DNA of 64,000 nucleotides from Bin80 sp964291275 (GTDB lineage Bacteria; Bacteroidota; Rhodothermia; Rhodothermales; Bin80): NCBI GenBank assembly GCA_964291275.2, contig OZ219800.1, positions 744,001 to 808,000 on the forward strand, written 5' to 3'. Shown here piece after piece: positions 52,585 to 63,177 of this stretch (within the stretch, counting starts at the first letter, position 1; every line of letters starts with the position of its first letter). Under the pieces are notes generated by a model. The model had not been told where the DNA came from, ran no database searches, and was given only the letters and a program-made list of their open reading frames with translations. The position numbers and the translations under genes were made by a program.

Positions 52585-55500
52585 CTACCAGGTGTACTGG
52601 TACAATAGACTAAGCCCTACAGCCCCGGCATCACCACGCATGCGGGCCAGAAGCCACGGGTACAGCGCGTACTCAATGACCAATTCCTTGTTGCTTTCAA
52701 TCGTAGTGCTTGTAGTGGTCGACTCTTTTGTAATAGGCCATTTTACTGACGCAAACAGTTTACGGGACACATACTTACCTGCGGTTACAGTCACCCCGCC
52801 TGCGGCTTCCGTGTCAATTTGTACGACATCAAGTCCCAATCCCGCCCCTGCTGCACCCGCGACCAGACTTGACAACTGACGCAGCGCTAGATCTCCGCCG
52901 CTCTGCAGTGCACTACCTCCACCCAATTGAAATGCATCAGCCGCCGGACGTCCTGTTGCCATATAAGAAATCATGTCCGCACGATCCAGCTGTACAGGTT
53001 CACTGCGCAGTTCAAGTACCATGGACTCCGGTTCCTGTAATCGGCCAGCCGCATCCAGAAGAATCGTTACAGGTGTATCCTGTCCACTCCGATTTGGAAT
53101 CTCCAATGCCGCCTGCAGATCAAAAAACGGATTTGTTGCCGGTCCGGCAAACGTCACCCGGCCTAGACGAATATCGAAGCGCCTCCCAAACTGTCGCAGG
53201 TAACTGAGCTCCGGCACAATACTCACCGTACCCTGAAGCTCCTGCTCCTGGTAAGGCTCCTTGTGCAGCGCGACCGATCCGCTCAGCAGTACATTCATTT
53301 CCGGGTTTTGCAAGCTGTGCAGGCGTACAGTTCCGGGAATACCGATAGATAGATCCATGGCAAGTGCATCAACAAGCGAGTACGTCGTCGTATCCCAGAC
53401 ACTCGCCCTGATATTAAAGTATTGCTCCAACATATGGAGATCTGCTTCGGTGAAGTGGATCATACCATTTGACAAATCTACAGGCACATCCTGCGGTCGA
53501 ATAACCGCATTCGCCATCTCTATCTGACCGGTAAGTACAGGTCGGCGTACCGAACCTCCTAACGCCAGTGAACCACTGACAGCCGCTGCATAGGGAGATG
53601 TATTTACAACGCGAAAGTCCTCCAACTCCAAAGTTAAATCCAGCTCCTCCTGTCCCGGCTCTGTCAGAATTACCTGACCCTGCCCCTCCACCGTACCACG
53701 CCCACTCTCGGCAGTCAGCCTTTGAACATAAACTGTGTTACCAGCCACAGCTGCTTCCAACTGGAAAGCCGTGGGGATAATCTTGAGCTGTGGAAGCTCA
53801 ACGTATCCGTCAGAAAGACTGAACTCACCCGTCAGATTGGGGGCTCCACTGAACCCCGCAATACCAATATCCGCCGTTAGCTTACCCTGAATATTACTGA
53901 TTTCGTCCTGACTCAGAAAAGGGTTAATCCACCCGAGATTGAAGCGATCCGCCTGGAGTGTCATTGACGCTTCGGGAAAAGAAATTTCGTCCTGCTTTTT
54001 AAGCCTGAGATCGAGTGGTAACAGGCCAGAAATAGAAAGTGTACTACCGTCTACATGCGTAAACTGCGCTTCCGTGTCCAAACCGTTCCCCGCATAACGA
54101 ATCCGGGCAGATACATCACCCACACGCTCACCTTCTGAGTTTACGATCAGACCCAGCGAGCCTTCCAATTCTGGGGCTGTTGCAGGCCCATGGAAGAACA
54201 AATCCGCGGACGCTACTCCCCCCAATCCAGGGAACCCCAAAATATCAGTGAAAGGAGCAAGACCAACGTTATAAAGACTGAGCCCCAGACGCTGCTCCCC
54301 GTCTGGATTGAGAATACCATCGAGGGTGATCTCCTGCCCCTGGCTTTCCAGTACGAAGTATCGAATCCGTATGCCTTCATCAGCCAAAATTTCCGCAGGC
54401 ACTCCGAGATGCCACTGCTCTTCGTTCAGATACATATCCAGCCGCTCCAGTACACCACGACGCTCCGGAATATCAACTTTTCCCTCCATATAGAGTGATC
54501 GGCGCTCATCTACGCTTAGACGCGCCTGATAACCGAGATTACTCTGTTGCCCATCTAATCGTAACCACGCCTGCTGGGCAGACAGATTTGGAACAGAGAC
54601 CCGTTCAATGTCTATTTCTGCTTGACTGATTCCGGGCTTGAAGTCCAACAACGTGCCCTCCGCGTAACCGAAGGTCCGAAATACGCGCATGGTTTTCCAT
54701 GCCATCGGCCCAATGGTTACCCCACCGGCCCATCGAAGTGTATCCATATGGTGCATCACTTGCCCCCAAAGCGTATCTGTCTGTGCACCGGATACTGGCT
54801 CGCCTCCAGTCCAGTCGGCAAGCGGGGCTGCATTGATGATCGCTCCTCTGAATCGCAGTGAGTCTGATGATCCCCCAAAAAGTGCAACTCCTCCTTCGGC
54901 AGTCAACCATCCAGCGTTACTGGATATATCAAAATTACTTAGCCTCACCTCTCCATCCCTCATGCCCCCTTCGATGATCAACCGGTCGAACTGCACTTCA
55001 CCAATTTCCGTACTATCGGCTACGATACTTGCATGATGTACCGTCATTGCTTGGAGCGTACTGCCCGCGGCAGCCACATCAAAGGTGCCCGTCAGCTGCG
55101 CATCCAAATAGCCAAGATCCTGCAGCGATAAATTCCGAACCGAGCCTCGCGCCAGAAATGCCGGTCCAGGTTCTACACGCACACTATCCAATCGGATATA
55201 TCCGTCATCCAGCGCAATCGCTGCCGTCATAGCCAGCGTATCCCCCAGTGCTTGAACGTGCAATTGCCCCTCACGGACTGCCAGTGCATTCACTGTCGAG
55301 GACTCTAGCGTCAACGCAGCCTCCCCCGACTCACCCCAACGTGCACTGTCTATGCGTCCTTTGAGCTGGGTCGATAGCGAATCCAGACCAAGAAGCGGCC
55401 CTAGATCAATGCGTTCAAATGTACCTCCTGTCAGATCTATGGTTGTTACAGAAGAAAATGGTTGTATGATGGCGCGGACATCCAACCCTCCCGAACCAAT

Positions 55501-57435
55501 CAAGAAACGACTATCCATCACAGCTTCTCCATCCGTCATATCGAGTGAGACTGTTCCACCAGCAATAGATTCATCATTCACAACAGATGGTTCCACAATC
55601 AATTCTCCATCGACATTCGTAAGCCCGCTGCCGGAGAGATGCAGTTGAGCATTCAGGTCTGTGTGCAAATTTACTCCCAGATCAGACAGGTTTATACCTT
55701 CAATCTGCCCCTGCGTCAAAGTCCATCTGGGAGGGTTTATGCCGAAGTTCGTATTGCCCTGAATCAGGGCATGGCCTGAGGGAAATTCCACCTGTCCTCG
55801 CACATCCAATTCCAGCCCCTGTAGCACCATTTCTAATTTGCTGTCGACTATCGGCATTTGCCCCCAGGAAGACGATGCCAAATCCACGCGAACAGCCATG
55901 CTGTCTGGGGGCCAGTTGGTAGTCAGCTCAGCAGAAAGATTGAGTCTGGATTCCGCATCCTCTTGATTCATTAATGCGGGTACATCCAATTCGTGCATGT
56001 TGAGCTTCCCTGCAAGTCCAGATTCCTGATGACTAAGCTCTAATTCGAGCCATGACGAATCAGCATTCACTGCCGCCGTCAATTCTGTTCTTTCATTTTC
56101 CGAAAACAGCTGCAACTCTCCACCCGTCACATCCAGCTGCCCTATCCGCCCTCGTGAGAACTCTACACGAGCTACCATAGAGCTGTCCCAAGCAAGATTC
56201 AGATTACCATTCAAAACACTGCTGTGTGCGGAATCCAGGACTCGCGTGTTTAGATTGTAGAATTGACCGGTAAGCTGCCCGTTTGCTGGAAAAGGACGAA
56301 TCTCTCCGGAAAGGTCTAATGAGCCCAAAGCTAGCCTGGAGTTCAATTCAACCAAGGCATTGCCCGCTTCCAATGTCCCTGTCAGTTGCATTGACTCAAT
56401 CGGAATATTTGCCAGCATTCCTGCTTCAAGCGCAACCTCAATGCCACCACTGAGTGAGTCCCATGACGTTCCGTCTACACTGCCATGGATAGACCCAGTC
56501 AGTTCACCCGCTACGTCTGGCCACAGGTTTACTGGATCCAGACGTTCGAACAGCAATGTATCCAGGTTCACATGTGGGGCTCCGATTCGAGTGCCTGCAC
56601 GTAGTTTCAATGCAGCCCCGGCCGAGGATTCTCCGTTAAGCGCCAAATACAGTGAATCGGCCCCTCCCGTAAGCCGTGCACCTACCACAAGATCATCTAC
56701 AATATTTGGTAACAGTGGACGAAGAATAGCGGTCGAGAGCGGTGCTGCCGCCACTTCCAACTCCGTTTGCTGCCCGACTTGTCCATGAACCCTGATGTTC
56801 GACCCCGAGCCACTAAGCACCAGGGTGTCCAATTCCAGTATACCACGGTCGAACTGCATCCGGGTAACAGTAAAGAATCGCATATGAATATCCTGCCACA
56901 ACACTTCCCCGGACGCTGTATCTACTTTAATTGCGTCCGGTAACATGCTGCCCTGCAAATCGATGTTGGAGATGCTAACCAACTCGTCTCCCAAACTCAA
57001 ACTGCCACCCTTGATGTTAAGGGCATCAATCCACAGGAAGATGGCTGCGTTAGCATCAATTTCATCTGCAGTTTCCGCCCCCTCAGCGGCCGACACAGAC
57101 GATATACTGTCGAGTTGCAACGTGGGAGCGCTCAGCTCTACATACTTTGCATGAATACGACCAGTAAGCAATCTCCCCACAGAAATCTCCACGCGCGCCG
57201 TATCTACATGAATGCGGTATGCCCCCACATTGCCCTCAAGCCCGCGCACTTCGAGTGAATGCATCCAGAATCCATGCAGAGATTCAAATGTAATATTCAC
57301 TCTGCCAGTATACAATGCCCAACGCGATACCGTACCCAAACCCCATGGAGTTTGTACAACCCCAAGTATGAGCACAATCCCGAGCACTATCCACCAGCGA
57401 TGACTAAAACGCTGGCCCGATGCTGAAGTGGACAT
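52585..57435 (-). CDS. tamB: TamB-like AsmA-superfamily bridging protein
   Basis: A 1616-residue protein: one N-terminal helix (WWIVLGIVLILGVVQTPWGL), then about 1200 residues of repetitive beta strands of the hydrophobic-groove type, and a C-terminal DUF490 region (about 1270-1616) ending in a beta strand (LSLLYQYTW). TamB and relatives span the periplasm and are thought to conduct phospholipids or help assemble outer-membrane proteins. It overlaps tamA by 32 bp (57404-57435), so translation is coupled, and adjoins mlaE with no gap. Confidence 0.92.
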   Translation of the reverse strand: MSTSASGQRFSHRWWIVLGIVLILGVVQTPWGLGTVSRWALYTGRVNITFESLHGFWMHSLEVRGLEGNVGAYRIHVDTARVEISVGRLLTGRIHAKYVELSAPTLQLDSISSVSAAEGAETADEIDANAAIFLWIDALNIKGGSLSLGDELVSISNIDLQGSMLPDAIKVDTASGEVLWQDIHMRFFTVTRMQFDRGILELDTLVLSGSGSNIRVHGQVGQQTELEVAAAPLSTAILRPLLPNIVDDLVVGARLTGGADSLYLALNGESSAGAALKLRAGTRIGAPHVNLDTLLFERLDPVNLWPDVAGELTGSIHGSVDGTSWDSLSGGIEVALEAGMLANIPIESMQLTGTLEAGNALVELNSRLALGSLDLSGEIRPFPANGQLTGQFYNLNTRVLDSAHSSVLNGNLNLAWDSSMVARVEFSRGRIGQLDVTGGELQLFSENERTELTAAVNADSSWLELELSHQESGLAGKLNMHELDVPALMNQEDAESRLNLSAELTTNWPPDSMAVRVDLASSSWGQMPIVDSKLEMVLQGLELDVRGQVEFPSGHALIQGNTNFGINPPRWTLTQGQIEGINLSDLGVNLHTDLNAQLHLSGSGLTNVDGELIVEPSVVNDESIAGGTVSLDMTDGEAVMDSRFLIGSGGLDVRAIIQPFSSVTTIDLTGGTFERIDLGPLLGLDSLSTQLKGRIDSARWGESGEAALTLESSTVNALAVREGQLHVQALGDTLAMTAAIALDDGYIRLDSVRVEPGPAFLARGSVRNLSLQDLGYLDAQLTGTFDVAAAGSTLQAMTVHHASIVADSTEIGEVQFDRLIIEGGMRDGEVRLSNFDISSNAGWLTAEGGVALFGGSSDSLRFRGAIINAAPLADWTGGEPVSGAQTDTLWGQVMHHMDTLRWAGGVTIGPMAWKTMRVFRTFGYAEGTLLDFKPGISQAEIDIERVSVPNLSAQQAWLRLDGQQSNLGYQARLSVDERRSLYMEGKVDIPERRGVLERLDMYLNEEQWHLGVPAEILADEGIRIRYFVLESQGQEITLDGILNPDGEQRLGLSLYNVGLAPFTDILGFPGLGGVASADLFFHGPATAPELEGSLGLIVNSEGERVGDVSARIRYAGNGLDTEAQFTHVDGSTLSISGLLPLDLRLKKQDEISFPEASMTLQADRFNLGWINPFLSQDEISNIQGKLTADIGIAGFSGAPNLTGEFSLSDGYVELPQLKIIPTAFQLEAAVAGNTVYVQRLTAESGRGTVEGQGQVILTEPGQEELDLTLELEDFRVVNTSPYAAAVSGSLALGGSVRRPVLTGQIEMANAVIRPQDVPVDLSNGMIHFTEADLHMLEQYFNIRASVWDTTTYSLVDALAMDLSIGIPGTVRLHSLQNPEMNVLLSGSVALHKEPYQEQELQGTVSIVPELSYLRQFGRRFDIRLGRVTFAGPATNPFFDLQAALEIPNRSGQDTPVTILLDAAGRLQEPESMVLELRSEPVQLDRADMISYMATGRPAADAFQLGGGSALQSGGDLALRQLSSLVAGAAGAGLGLDVVQIDTEAAGGVTVTAGKYVSRKLFASVKWPITKESTTTSTTIESNKELVIEYALYPWLLARMRGDAGAVGLSLLYQYTW

Positions 57436-59602
57436 TAAAGCGATACCATGGATTCCTTTGTTCTTCCCCAGTCACTTCCGCATCCAAAGCGTTTGCAGCG
57501 GATTGGAGATCAAACGGATCGGGGTTTAGTTTTGCTGCAAGATCCAATCGGATAAACCCGATCGGTGTATCATAACGCAGACCTACGCCCGCCCCCATCT
57601 TAAAATCATTAAATCTAACTTTCCCAGTATCCCTGAACCCACATTGGACGGTTACTGGGCGTGTCAGATTAACATCTTCATAAAGTTGTCCCGTGCAGTT
57701 TTCTGCGGTCTGGGTAGAAACCACTCCCGCATCTGCGAATGCAGCCCCGTACCATTTCCCGATTAGACGAAACTGTACCTCCGCACTGGCCGCAAAACGA
57801 GCCAACCCGCCAATAGGCTCGTACACAACTCCTGTCGAAGTTGTCTCATCGCCAGATAGTTCATCTATGCGAATAGCCTTTGGACCTGCCAGACCGGTAC
57901 TCCACCCCCGCACATCGTCCGCACCACCTACGTAGTACCTGAGTGGATCAAAGCGGTTTTCCAGAGGCAGTAAAAACTGCGTATCAATCGTATGGGCGCC
58001 ATCTGCATTGTAGAGTGTTCTGTATTCTGCGTCTCTGGGCCAGATCCGCCCCGCTTTTAGTCGTCCACTAAAGCTGACAGTTCTCATAAGAGGAACGTAT
58101 GCAGCCACTTGTAACTGCAGCTTGAAATAATTCACTCCAAACGGCCGAGTACCAAGCCATGACTCAATACGACCAGCCTGTTCTATGGCCGGTTGGAAGA
58201 TGAGCCCGCGAGTGGGACGCAAAAAATTGTCCGCCCAACCTACTGTTCCACCCAAAAAAAGCACACTCTTATCATAAGCATCCTCCGAGAGATTAGTCGT
58301 AAAGTTGGTCGTTCGACTCAGGCTGTAGCGCAAGCTCAATACCCGGGTTTGCTCCAGACCGTAAATGAATGTAGTAGAAGCTCCATACTCTCGTCGATTA
58401 AATTCGAAAAAAATCGATGATTCGCCGGCAAGAGGGTCCCGCTCGAATTGAATGAACGGTTCTAGGATACCGCGCAAAGTACGTACTCCCAGATGAGGCT
58501 GCGTCAGCGCAACTGCCCCACGTGCCAAGCGCCCCGCTGATGCTCCAACCCCGGCAGTTGCCAACAGACCGGTTTGTATCTGGGCCGAGAGTGTTAATAT
58601 CCGCGCCCCCCCTAAGAAATTGCGGTGCATCCAGCGACCTTCCCCGATGATCCCCTGACGTTGGTGGTAACCGGTTTCTGCAGAAATATGTCTGGGACGC
58701 GCACGCTGTAAATTGACCCGAACCTCCACCGTACTGTCACGCAGTTGCGGCGGCGTATCCACCTGCACAACACTGAATAATCCCAAGGCAAATAAGGCGC
58801 GCTGGCCTTCAATCAAAGCCCGCTGCGAAAACAAATCGCCACGTTCAAAAGACAACGCCCGGCGAACTATACGCCGGTCAATCTCGGGTGCACCGTCGAT
58901 TGCAATATCGTTGATATAACCAAGAGGACCGACATCCACAAAAAAGCCGATATCTGCGGCATTGTAAACTGAATCAATGCTGACCGACGTATTCAACTCA
59001 GCAAAGGCATATCCCTGATCTTTCAGCCAGCTCAGAACCTCATCTTCAATCTGAACGCTCCCGAAATGTGTGAAAATATCACCGACTTCAAAGCTCGTTC
59101 GATCTCGAAAATCAATCCATACCGCGCGCGTATCCGGATCCAGACTCTGTGCCAGGTATCCTGCTTCTGAATAAAACCCTACATCCTGAATGATCACCGG
59201 AGGGCCCTGTGTGACGTTGAATCGAATCGAGACGGTATTGGACGCTCTGTTCAGTGTAGAAGTCCCATAATCCACATAAGTATGCAGGTAACCGGCTTCC
59301 CTGAAGGCCTCACGTAGGCGAACTACATCCCGCTGCAACTCAATGGGATTGAGCATATAATCTTCTGTTTCCGCCTGCCTCAACAGCCTCTGTAACCAAA
59401 AGCGTCTCGGGATTGCACGTATGGCTGTCACTGCGCGCAACTCAGAAACAGTATACTGCGGAGTATAACGATCTGCGTCAGTATAGCTGAACGCTACACG
59501 TTGCACTACCGTATTCTGATCTACCTCCAAAAGATCTGACTGCGCCAAAACCAGTGGCATGGGCACAACCCACAGGAGGGTGAGCCCGAGCAGACCCTTC
59601 AT
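57404..59602 (-). CDS. tamA: TamA/BamA-type Omp85 outer-membrane protein
   Basis: A 732-residue Omp85 protein. A signal peptide (LLWVVPMPLVLAQ) is followed by POTRA domains (about 25-320, with GYLHTYVDYGTSTLNRASN, GDIFTHFGSVQIEDEVLSWL and GYINDIAIDG) and a C-terminal 16-strand-type barrel (GEGRWMHRNFLGGARILTL). The barrel holds the lid motif region VRGWSTGLAGP and GAGVGLRYDTPIGFIRLDLA, and the last strand ends in Phe (HFSIGPAF). Pairing with tamB points to TamA rather than BamA, though a BamA-like function cannot be excluded. Sits 6 bp downstream of clpX. Confidence 0.9.
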   Translation of the reverse strand: MKGLLGLTLLWVVPMPLVLAQSDLLEVDQNTVVQRVAFSYTDADRYTPQYTVSELRAVTAIRAIPRRFWLQRLLRQAETEDYMLNPIELQRDVVRLREAFREAGYLHTYVDYGTSTLNRASNTVSIRFNVTQGPPVIIQDVGFYSEAGYLAQSLDPDTRAVWIDFRDRTSFEVGDIFTHFGSVQIEDEVLSWLKDQGYAFAELNTSVSIDSVYNAADIGFFVDVGPLGYINDIAIDGAPEIDRRIVRRALSFERGDLFSQRALIEGQRALFALGLFSVVQVDTPPQLRDSTVEVRVNLQRARPRHISAETGYHQRQGIIGEGRWMHRNFLGGARILTLSAQIQTGLLATAGVGASAGRLARGAVALTQPHLGVRTLRGILEPFIQFERDPLAGESSIFFEFNRREYGASTTFIYGLEQTRVLSLRYSLSRTTNFTTNLSEDAYDKSVLFLGGTVGWADNFLRPTRGLIFQPAIEQAGRIESWLGTRPFGVNYFKLQLQVAAYVPLMRTVSFSGRLKAGRIWPRDAEYRTLYNADGAHTIDTQFLLPLENRFDPLRYYVGGADDVRGWSTGLAGPKAIRIDELSGDETTSTGVVYEPIGGLARFAASAEVQFRLIGKWYGAAFADAGVVSTQTAENCTGQLYEDVNLTRPVTVQCGFRDTGKVRFNDFKMGAGVGLRYDTPIGFIRLDLAAKLNPDPFDLQSAANALDAEVTGEEQRNPWYRFNVHFSIGPAF

Positions 59603-59608
59603 GACGAT

Positions 59609-60874
59609 TTAAGCCGAAGCTTTACGCTTTTCGTAGATGGGGGGACGTCCTAACAGGATCGTGTCTCCTGTTATGCGACAGACGCCAACATCATTTAAGC
59701 TGTGAATCTCGAACATGATATCCAACATCGACTGTTCAAGTATGCTGCGCAATCCACGTGCACCCGTACGCATGGCACGCGCACGCTCTACGACACCACG
59801 CAGCGCGGATTCATCAAAAATCAGATCAATCCCATCAAGTGCAAACAGCTTCTGATACTGTCGCACTATCGCATTTTTGGGCTCCGTGAGGATGCGCATC
59901 ATCTCCTCCTCTGATAAAGTCTTCAGTGTGGCAGTGACAGGCAAACGTCCAATCAGTTCGGGGATCAGCCCAAACTGTATCAGATCCTCCGGTTCCACAA
60001 ACTGCAGCACCTCGGCATCCGATTTGTCGTATCGTTTTATCTCTACGGACGTAAAACCAATCCTGTTTACGTTGAGCCTGCGAGCAACGATTTCCGGGAG
60101 TCCCTCGAATGCGCCACCGCAAATAAAGAGAATACTGCTCGTATCAACATTGATCAGGCTTTGCTCTGGGTGCTTGCGTCCGCCTTTGGGGGGAACTCCC
60201 GCTACCGTTCCTTCCAGTACTTTGAGTAATGCCTGCTGCACCCCCTCTCCCGATACATCCCTCGTAATGGATGCATTGTCGCTCTTGCGTGCAATCTTGT
60301 CTATCTCATCAATAAAGATGATTCCGCGTTGTGCATGCTCGACTTCAAACTCCGCTGAACCCAACAGACTGGACAAAACTGTCTCCACATCCTCCCCTAC
60401 ATAACCTGCTTCTGTGAGGGTGGTCGCATCGCTAATTGAAAACGGTACATCCAATATCCTCGCGAGCGTACGTGCGAGCAGAGTTTTTCCTGTCCCGCTT
60501 GGTCCCAAAAGCAGGATGTTTGACTTTTCCAACTCAACATCCCTGAAATTCGGTATGAACCCCTTCGATTCCACCCGCTTATAGTGGTTGTATACCGCAA
60601 CTGCCAACGTCTTTTTTGCCTGTTCCTGCCCAATCACATGGTCATCCAAGGCGGCCTTTATTTGTTTGGGTAGTAACCGTTTCCGGCGGCGTTTCCTGGG
60701 ACGTGATGGGGTTTTTCTCTCCAAAGTCTTACCGTCGTCCACAATGACTCTGGCATCTGCAATGCATCGATCACAGATAAACACATCCTGTCCTGCAACA
60801 AGAGAGTTAACCTCGTCACTCGTACGATTGCAAAACGAGCATTTCAGTCGACTGCCATCCCCGTTATTGTCCAT
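59609..60874 (-). CDS. clpX: ATP-dependent Clp protease ATP-binding subunit ClpX
   Basis: A 421-residue ClpX. The N-terminal zinc finger is intact (Cys in CSFCNRT and ICDRCI). The AAA+ domain has Walker A GPSGTGKT, pore loop GYVGEDVE, Walker B IIFIDEIDKIA and the ClpX-specific GAFEGLPEIVARR. It unfolds substrates and feeds them to ClpP, which is not in the window. Its place between a sulfatase gene (9 bp upstream) and tamA (6 bp downstream) is unusual, since clpX is commonly beside clpP or tig. Confidence 0.97.
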   Translation of the reverse strand: MDNNGDGSRLKCSFCNRTSDEVNSLVAGQDVFICDRCIADARVIVDDGKTLERKTPSRPRKRRRKRLLPKQIKAALDDHVIGQEQAKKTLAVAVYNHYKRVESKGFIPNFRDVELEKSNILLLGPSGTGKTLLARTLARILDVPFSISDATTLTEAGYVGEDVETVLSSLLGSAEFEVEHAQRGIIFIDEIDKIARKSDNASITRDVSGEGVQQALLKVLEGTVAGVPPKGGRKHPEQSLINVDTSSILFICGGAFEGLPEIVARRLNVNRIGFTSVEIKRYDKSDAEVLQFVEPEDLIQFGLIPELIGRLPVTATLKTLSEEEMMRILTEPKNAIVRQYQKLFALDGIDLIFDESALRGVVERARAMRTGARGLRSILEQSMLDIMFEIHSLNDVGVCRITGDTILLGRPPIYEKRKASA

Positions 60875-60883
60875 GGCTAAATA

Positions 60884-62308
60884 CTATTCTGTGGTTGCAT
60901 TAGCATTGGGGGTTGGCATACGTGCGTTCACCTGCGCCAACCATGCATCCAGTGCTCCCGAAAGTTCATTGACTGTTTCTTCATGAATGGACGCCAGATC
61001 ATGCAGCTCGGTTACATCATCGGCGAGATTATACAGTTCTTCCCTACCATCTTCATAAAACCGAATAAGTTTCCAGTCCCCTCGTCGCACCGCACTCCCC
61101 GGGCTCCCGCCCTGATTACCATAATGTGGGTAATGCCAGTATAGATCGCGCTCGGGCGCACGACGTTCGAGGAGTAAGGGCAATAACCCGACGCCGTCGG
61201 TAAAGTCCGGCTCAGGCTGTCGAGCTATTTGTAATAACGTAGGCATAAAATCCGGGCTCGTCACCGGCGTATCTTCAACCCTGCCCCCTGCCAGGAGCGC
61301 TGGCCAACGCACGAGCAATGGCTCACGAATACCTCCTTCATAGAGCCATCCCTTGCCAGCCCGCAACGGCAGGTTACTCGTCGGATGTCCTTCCGAGGTG
61401 GACAGACCGCCGTTGTCTGACGTGAAGATCACTACGGTGTTCCGTGCAAGATTCAGTTCATCCAATGCCGCAAGTACCGTGCCAACGGCTTGATCCATAG
61501 CCTCAACCATAGCCGCGTAAACGGCATGGTTCTGAGTTTGCCGCACTCGACGCTGTCCCTCTGTTCCCCACGTCGTTGGGGCAGCGGGTTTGGCATCGTA
61601 CTTAGCTTCAAGATCGGCCCTCGCTACAAGTGGCGTGTGCACCGAATAGAACGATAAATAAGCCAGAAACGACTGGTCCCTGTTCTCCGCAATAAACTTA
61701 ACCGTTTCCGCAGCCAACCGGGCCGGCAAATGCTCCCCTTCCGGCCCATCTTCCAACCGTGGATTATCGTAAGGCACAAAATATTTTCCCCGCCCATACG
61801 GTCCACCTGCCTCCCAACCGCCCCTGTTAACTGCAAAGCCGTGATCTTCCGGATACGATCCCTCATGTCCTAAATGCCACTTGCCCGCCCAAAATGTAGC
61901 ATACCCTGCAGCTGACAGCGCCTCTGCAACGGTAACCTCTTCATGCGGCAATTGGGGTTCATATCTTGCAGGGAGTAGCGGTTTGTTACGTGTCCAGTGC
62001 CTGGATACACGATCAGGCTGGGGAGCTCCAAAATAATCCGTTGTAGCCATCCGGGCAGGGTAAAACCCTGTCATTATACTGGCTCGTGTCGGACTACACA
62101 CAGGTGCTGCCGCATACCCTTGCGTGAAACGTACGCCCTCGGCCGCCAGCCTATCGATATTAGGAGTTTCGTAAAAAGTGTCGGGATTGTAAGCACCAAC
62201 ATCCATATAACCCAAATCGTCCGCCAAGATGAATACAAAATTCGTTGGTTCTTCTACGCGACAACTCGAGAGCAGCACGAGTAATGTTAAGCCTGTAAAA
62301 AATCTCAT
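60884..62308 (-). CDS. Arylsulfatase-type lipoprotein (formylglycine-dependent)
   Basis: A 474-residue sulfatase with a lipoprotein signal (LLVLLSSC). The metal-binding FILADDLGYMD and the catalytic Cys71 in the CSPTRAS motif (to be turned into formylglycine by a maturase, not seen here) are present. HLGHEGSYPEDHGF and FTSDNGGLS complete the metal site. Sulfatases of this type remove sulfate esters from polysaccharides or small molecules, on the cell surface or in the periplasm. The C-terminus overlaps none of its neighbours; the EcsC gene upstream overlaps its start by 4 bp. Confidence 0.92.
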   Translation of the reverse strand: MRFFTGLTLLVLLSSCRVEEPTNFVFILADDLGYMDVGAYNPDTFYETPNIDRLAAEGVRFTQGYAAAPVCSPTRASIMTGFYPARMATTDYFGAPQPDRVSRHWTRNKPLLPARYEPQLPHEEVTVAEALSAAGYATFWAGKWHLGHEGSYPEDHGFAVNRGGWEAGGPYGRGKYFVPYDNPRLEDGPEGEHLPARLAAETVKFIAENRDQSFLAYLSFYSVHTPLVARADLEAKYDAKPAAPTTWGTEGQRRVRQTQNHAVYAAMVEAMDQAVGTVLAALDELNLARNTVVIFTSDNGGLSTSEGHPTSNLPLRAGKGWLYEGGIREPLLVRWPALLAGGRVEDTPVTSPDFMPTLLQIARQPEPDFTDGVGLLPLLLERRAPERDLYWHYPHYGNQGGSPGSAVRRGDWKLIRFYEDGREELYNLADDVTELHDLASIHEETVNELSGALDAWLAQVNARMPTPNANATTE

Positions 62309-63129
62309 TTTTTCAATATGGAGTTGAGCACACTGTCTGCATATTTATTACGCAAACGACGTTCTCTGTAAAGGTGTCGGGCAGTTTCACATACGCGTGC
62401 AGTATAGTACGCGTTAAATCCTCCTCCCGCAACTACTGCAGCAAGTGGGATCACTTGCGCCAGCTTCAATTTCACCAGACGCATTCCAAGTGCACGGGCG
62501 GTGCCACGCAACGCAACGCCAACCGTCGCCTGTTCCACAACCGAACGTGTATGCTTACGAACTAAAGCCCCTGGATGTCCATCCTTTTTGCTTTCATCCT
62601 GCGTAGCCACGCTCAGGACGTTCAGAGCGTAGTTACGCTCTTCCGGCACACTTATATCGTAACCGCAGCACAACGCGATCTGTCCTGTCACCCGAAGATT
62701 AAGTGCAACCAACGCTACAATATCAGGAATCAATCCGGCTACTCCTGCAAGTCCCGCAGCTGCACCGTGCGCAGCCGTCAGACTCTGGTACCGAAGATCC
62801 AAACCACTGATCACATGGTCAACAACTTCCAAATCCAGGTGAGCAATATCCGAAAAGGTCTGCACTTCATGACCCTTTGATCGAAAAGATTTAAGCGTAG
62901 CCGTGCGCGAGGTTGTATCCTGTGTGATTTCGTTGGCACACTGCACTAGACCAACTACCAGATTGTCCAGTGTCCATTCGACACCTGGAATCTGCATTGC
63001 ATGTTTCGATACCTGTTTGAGCGGCTGGTTCAACCATCGAACCTTCCTACGCAACCAAGATGGTTCCTGGTGCCGCCAGGCATAAATCTCCCGAAGCACG
63101 CGCTGTTCGTATGGGCTAGGTTTGCTCAC
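62305..63129 (-). CDS. EcsC-family protein
   Basis: A 274-residue protein of the EcsC family (PF12787-type): a basic N-terminus (RVLREIYAWRHQEPSWLRRK), a conserved middle AHGAAAGLAGVAGLIPDIVALVALNLR, LCCGYDISVPEERNYAL and the C-terminal block VIPLAAVVAGGGFNAYYTARV. EcsC proteins are linked to membrane or secretion maintenance, but the biochemical role is unclear. It overlaps the sulfatase start by 4 bp. Confidence 0.85.
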   Translation of the reverse strand: MSKPSPYEQRVLREIYAWRHQEPSWLRRKVRWLNQPLKQVSKHAMQIPGVEWTLDNLVVGLVQCANEITQDTTSRTATLKSFRSKGHEVQTFSDIAHLDLEVVDHVISGLDLRYQSLTAAHGAAAGLAGVAGLIPDIVALVALNLRVTGQIALCCGYDISVPEERNYALNVLSVATQDESKKDGHPGALVRKHTRSVVEQATVGVALRGTARALGMRLVKLKLAQVIPLAAVVAGGGFNAYYTARVCETARHLYRERRLRNKYADSVLNSILKK

Positions 63130-63177
63130 AAATTCACTGATTGCCAGTATTTATACGACATTCTCGCCAATTGTTGT

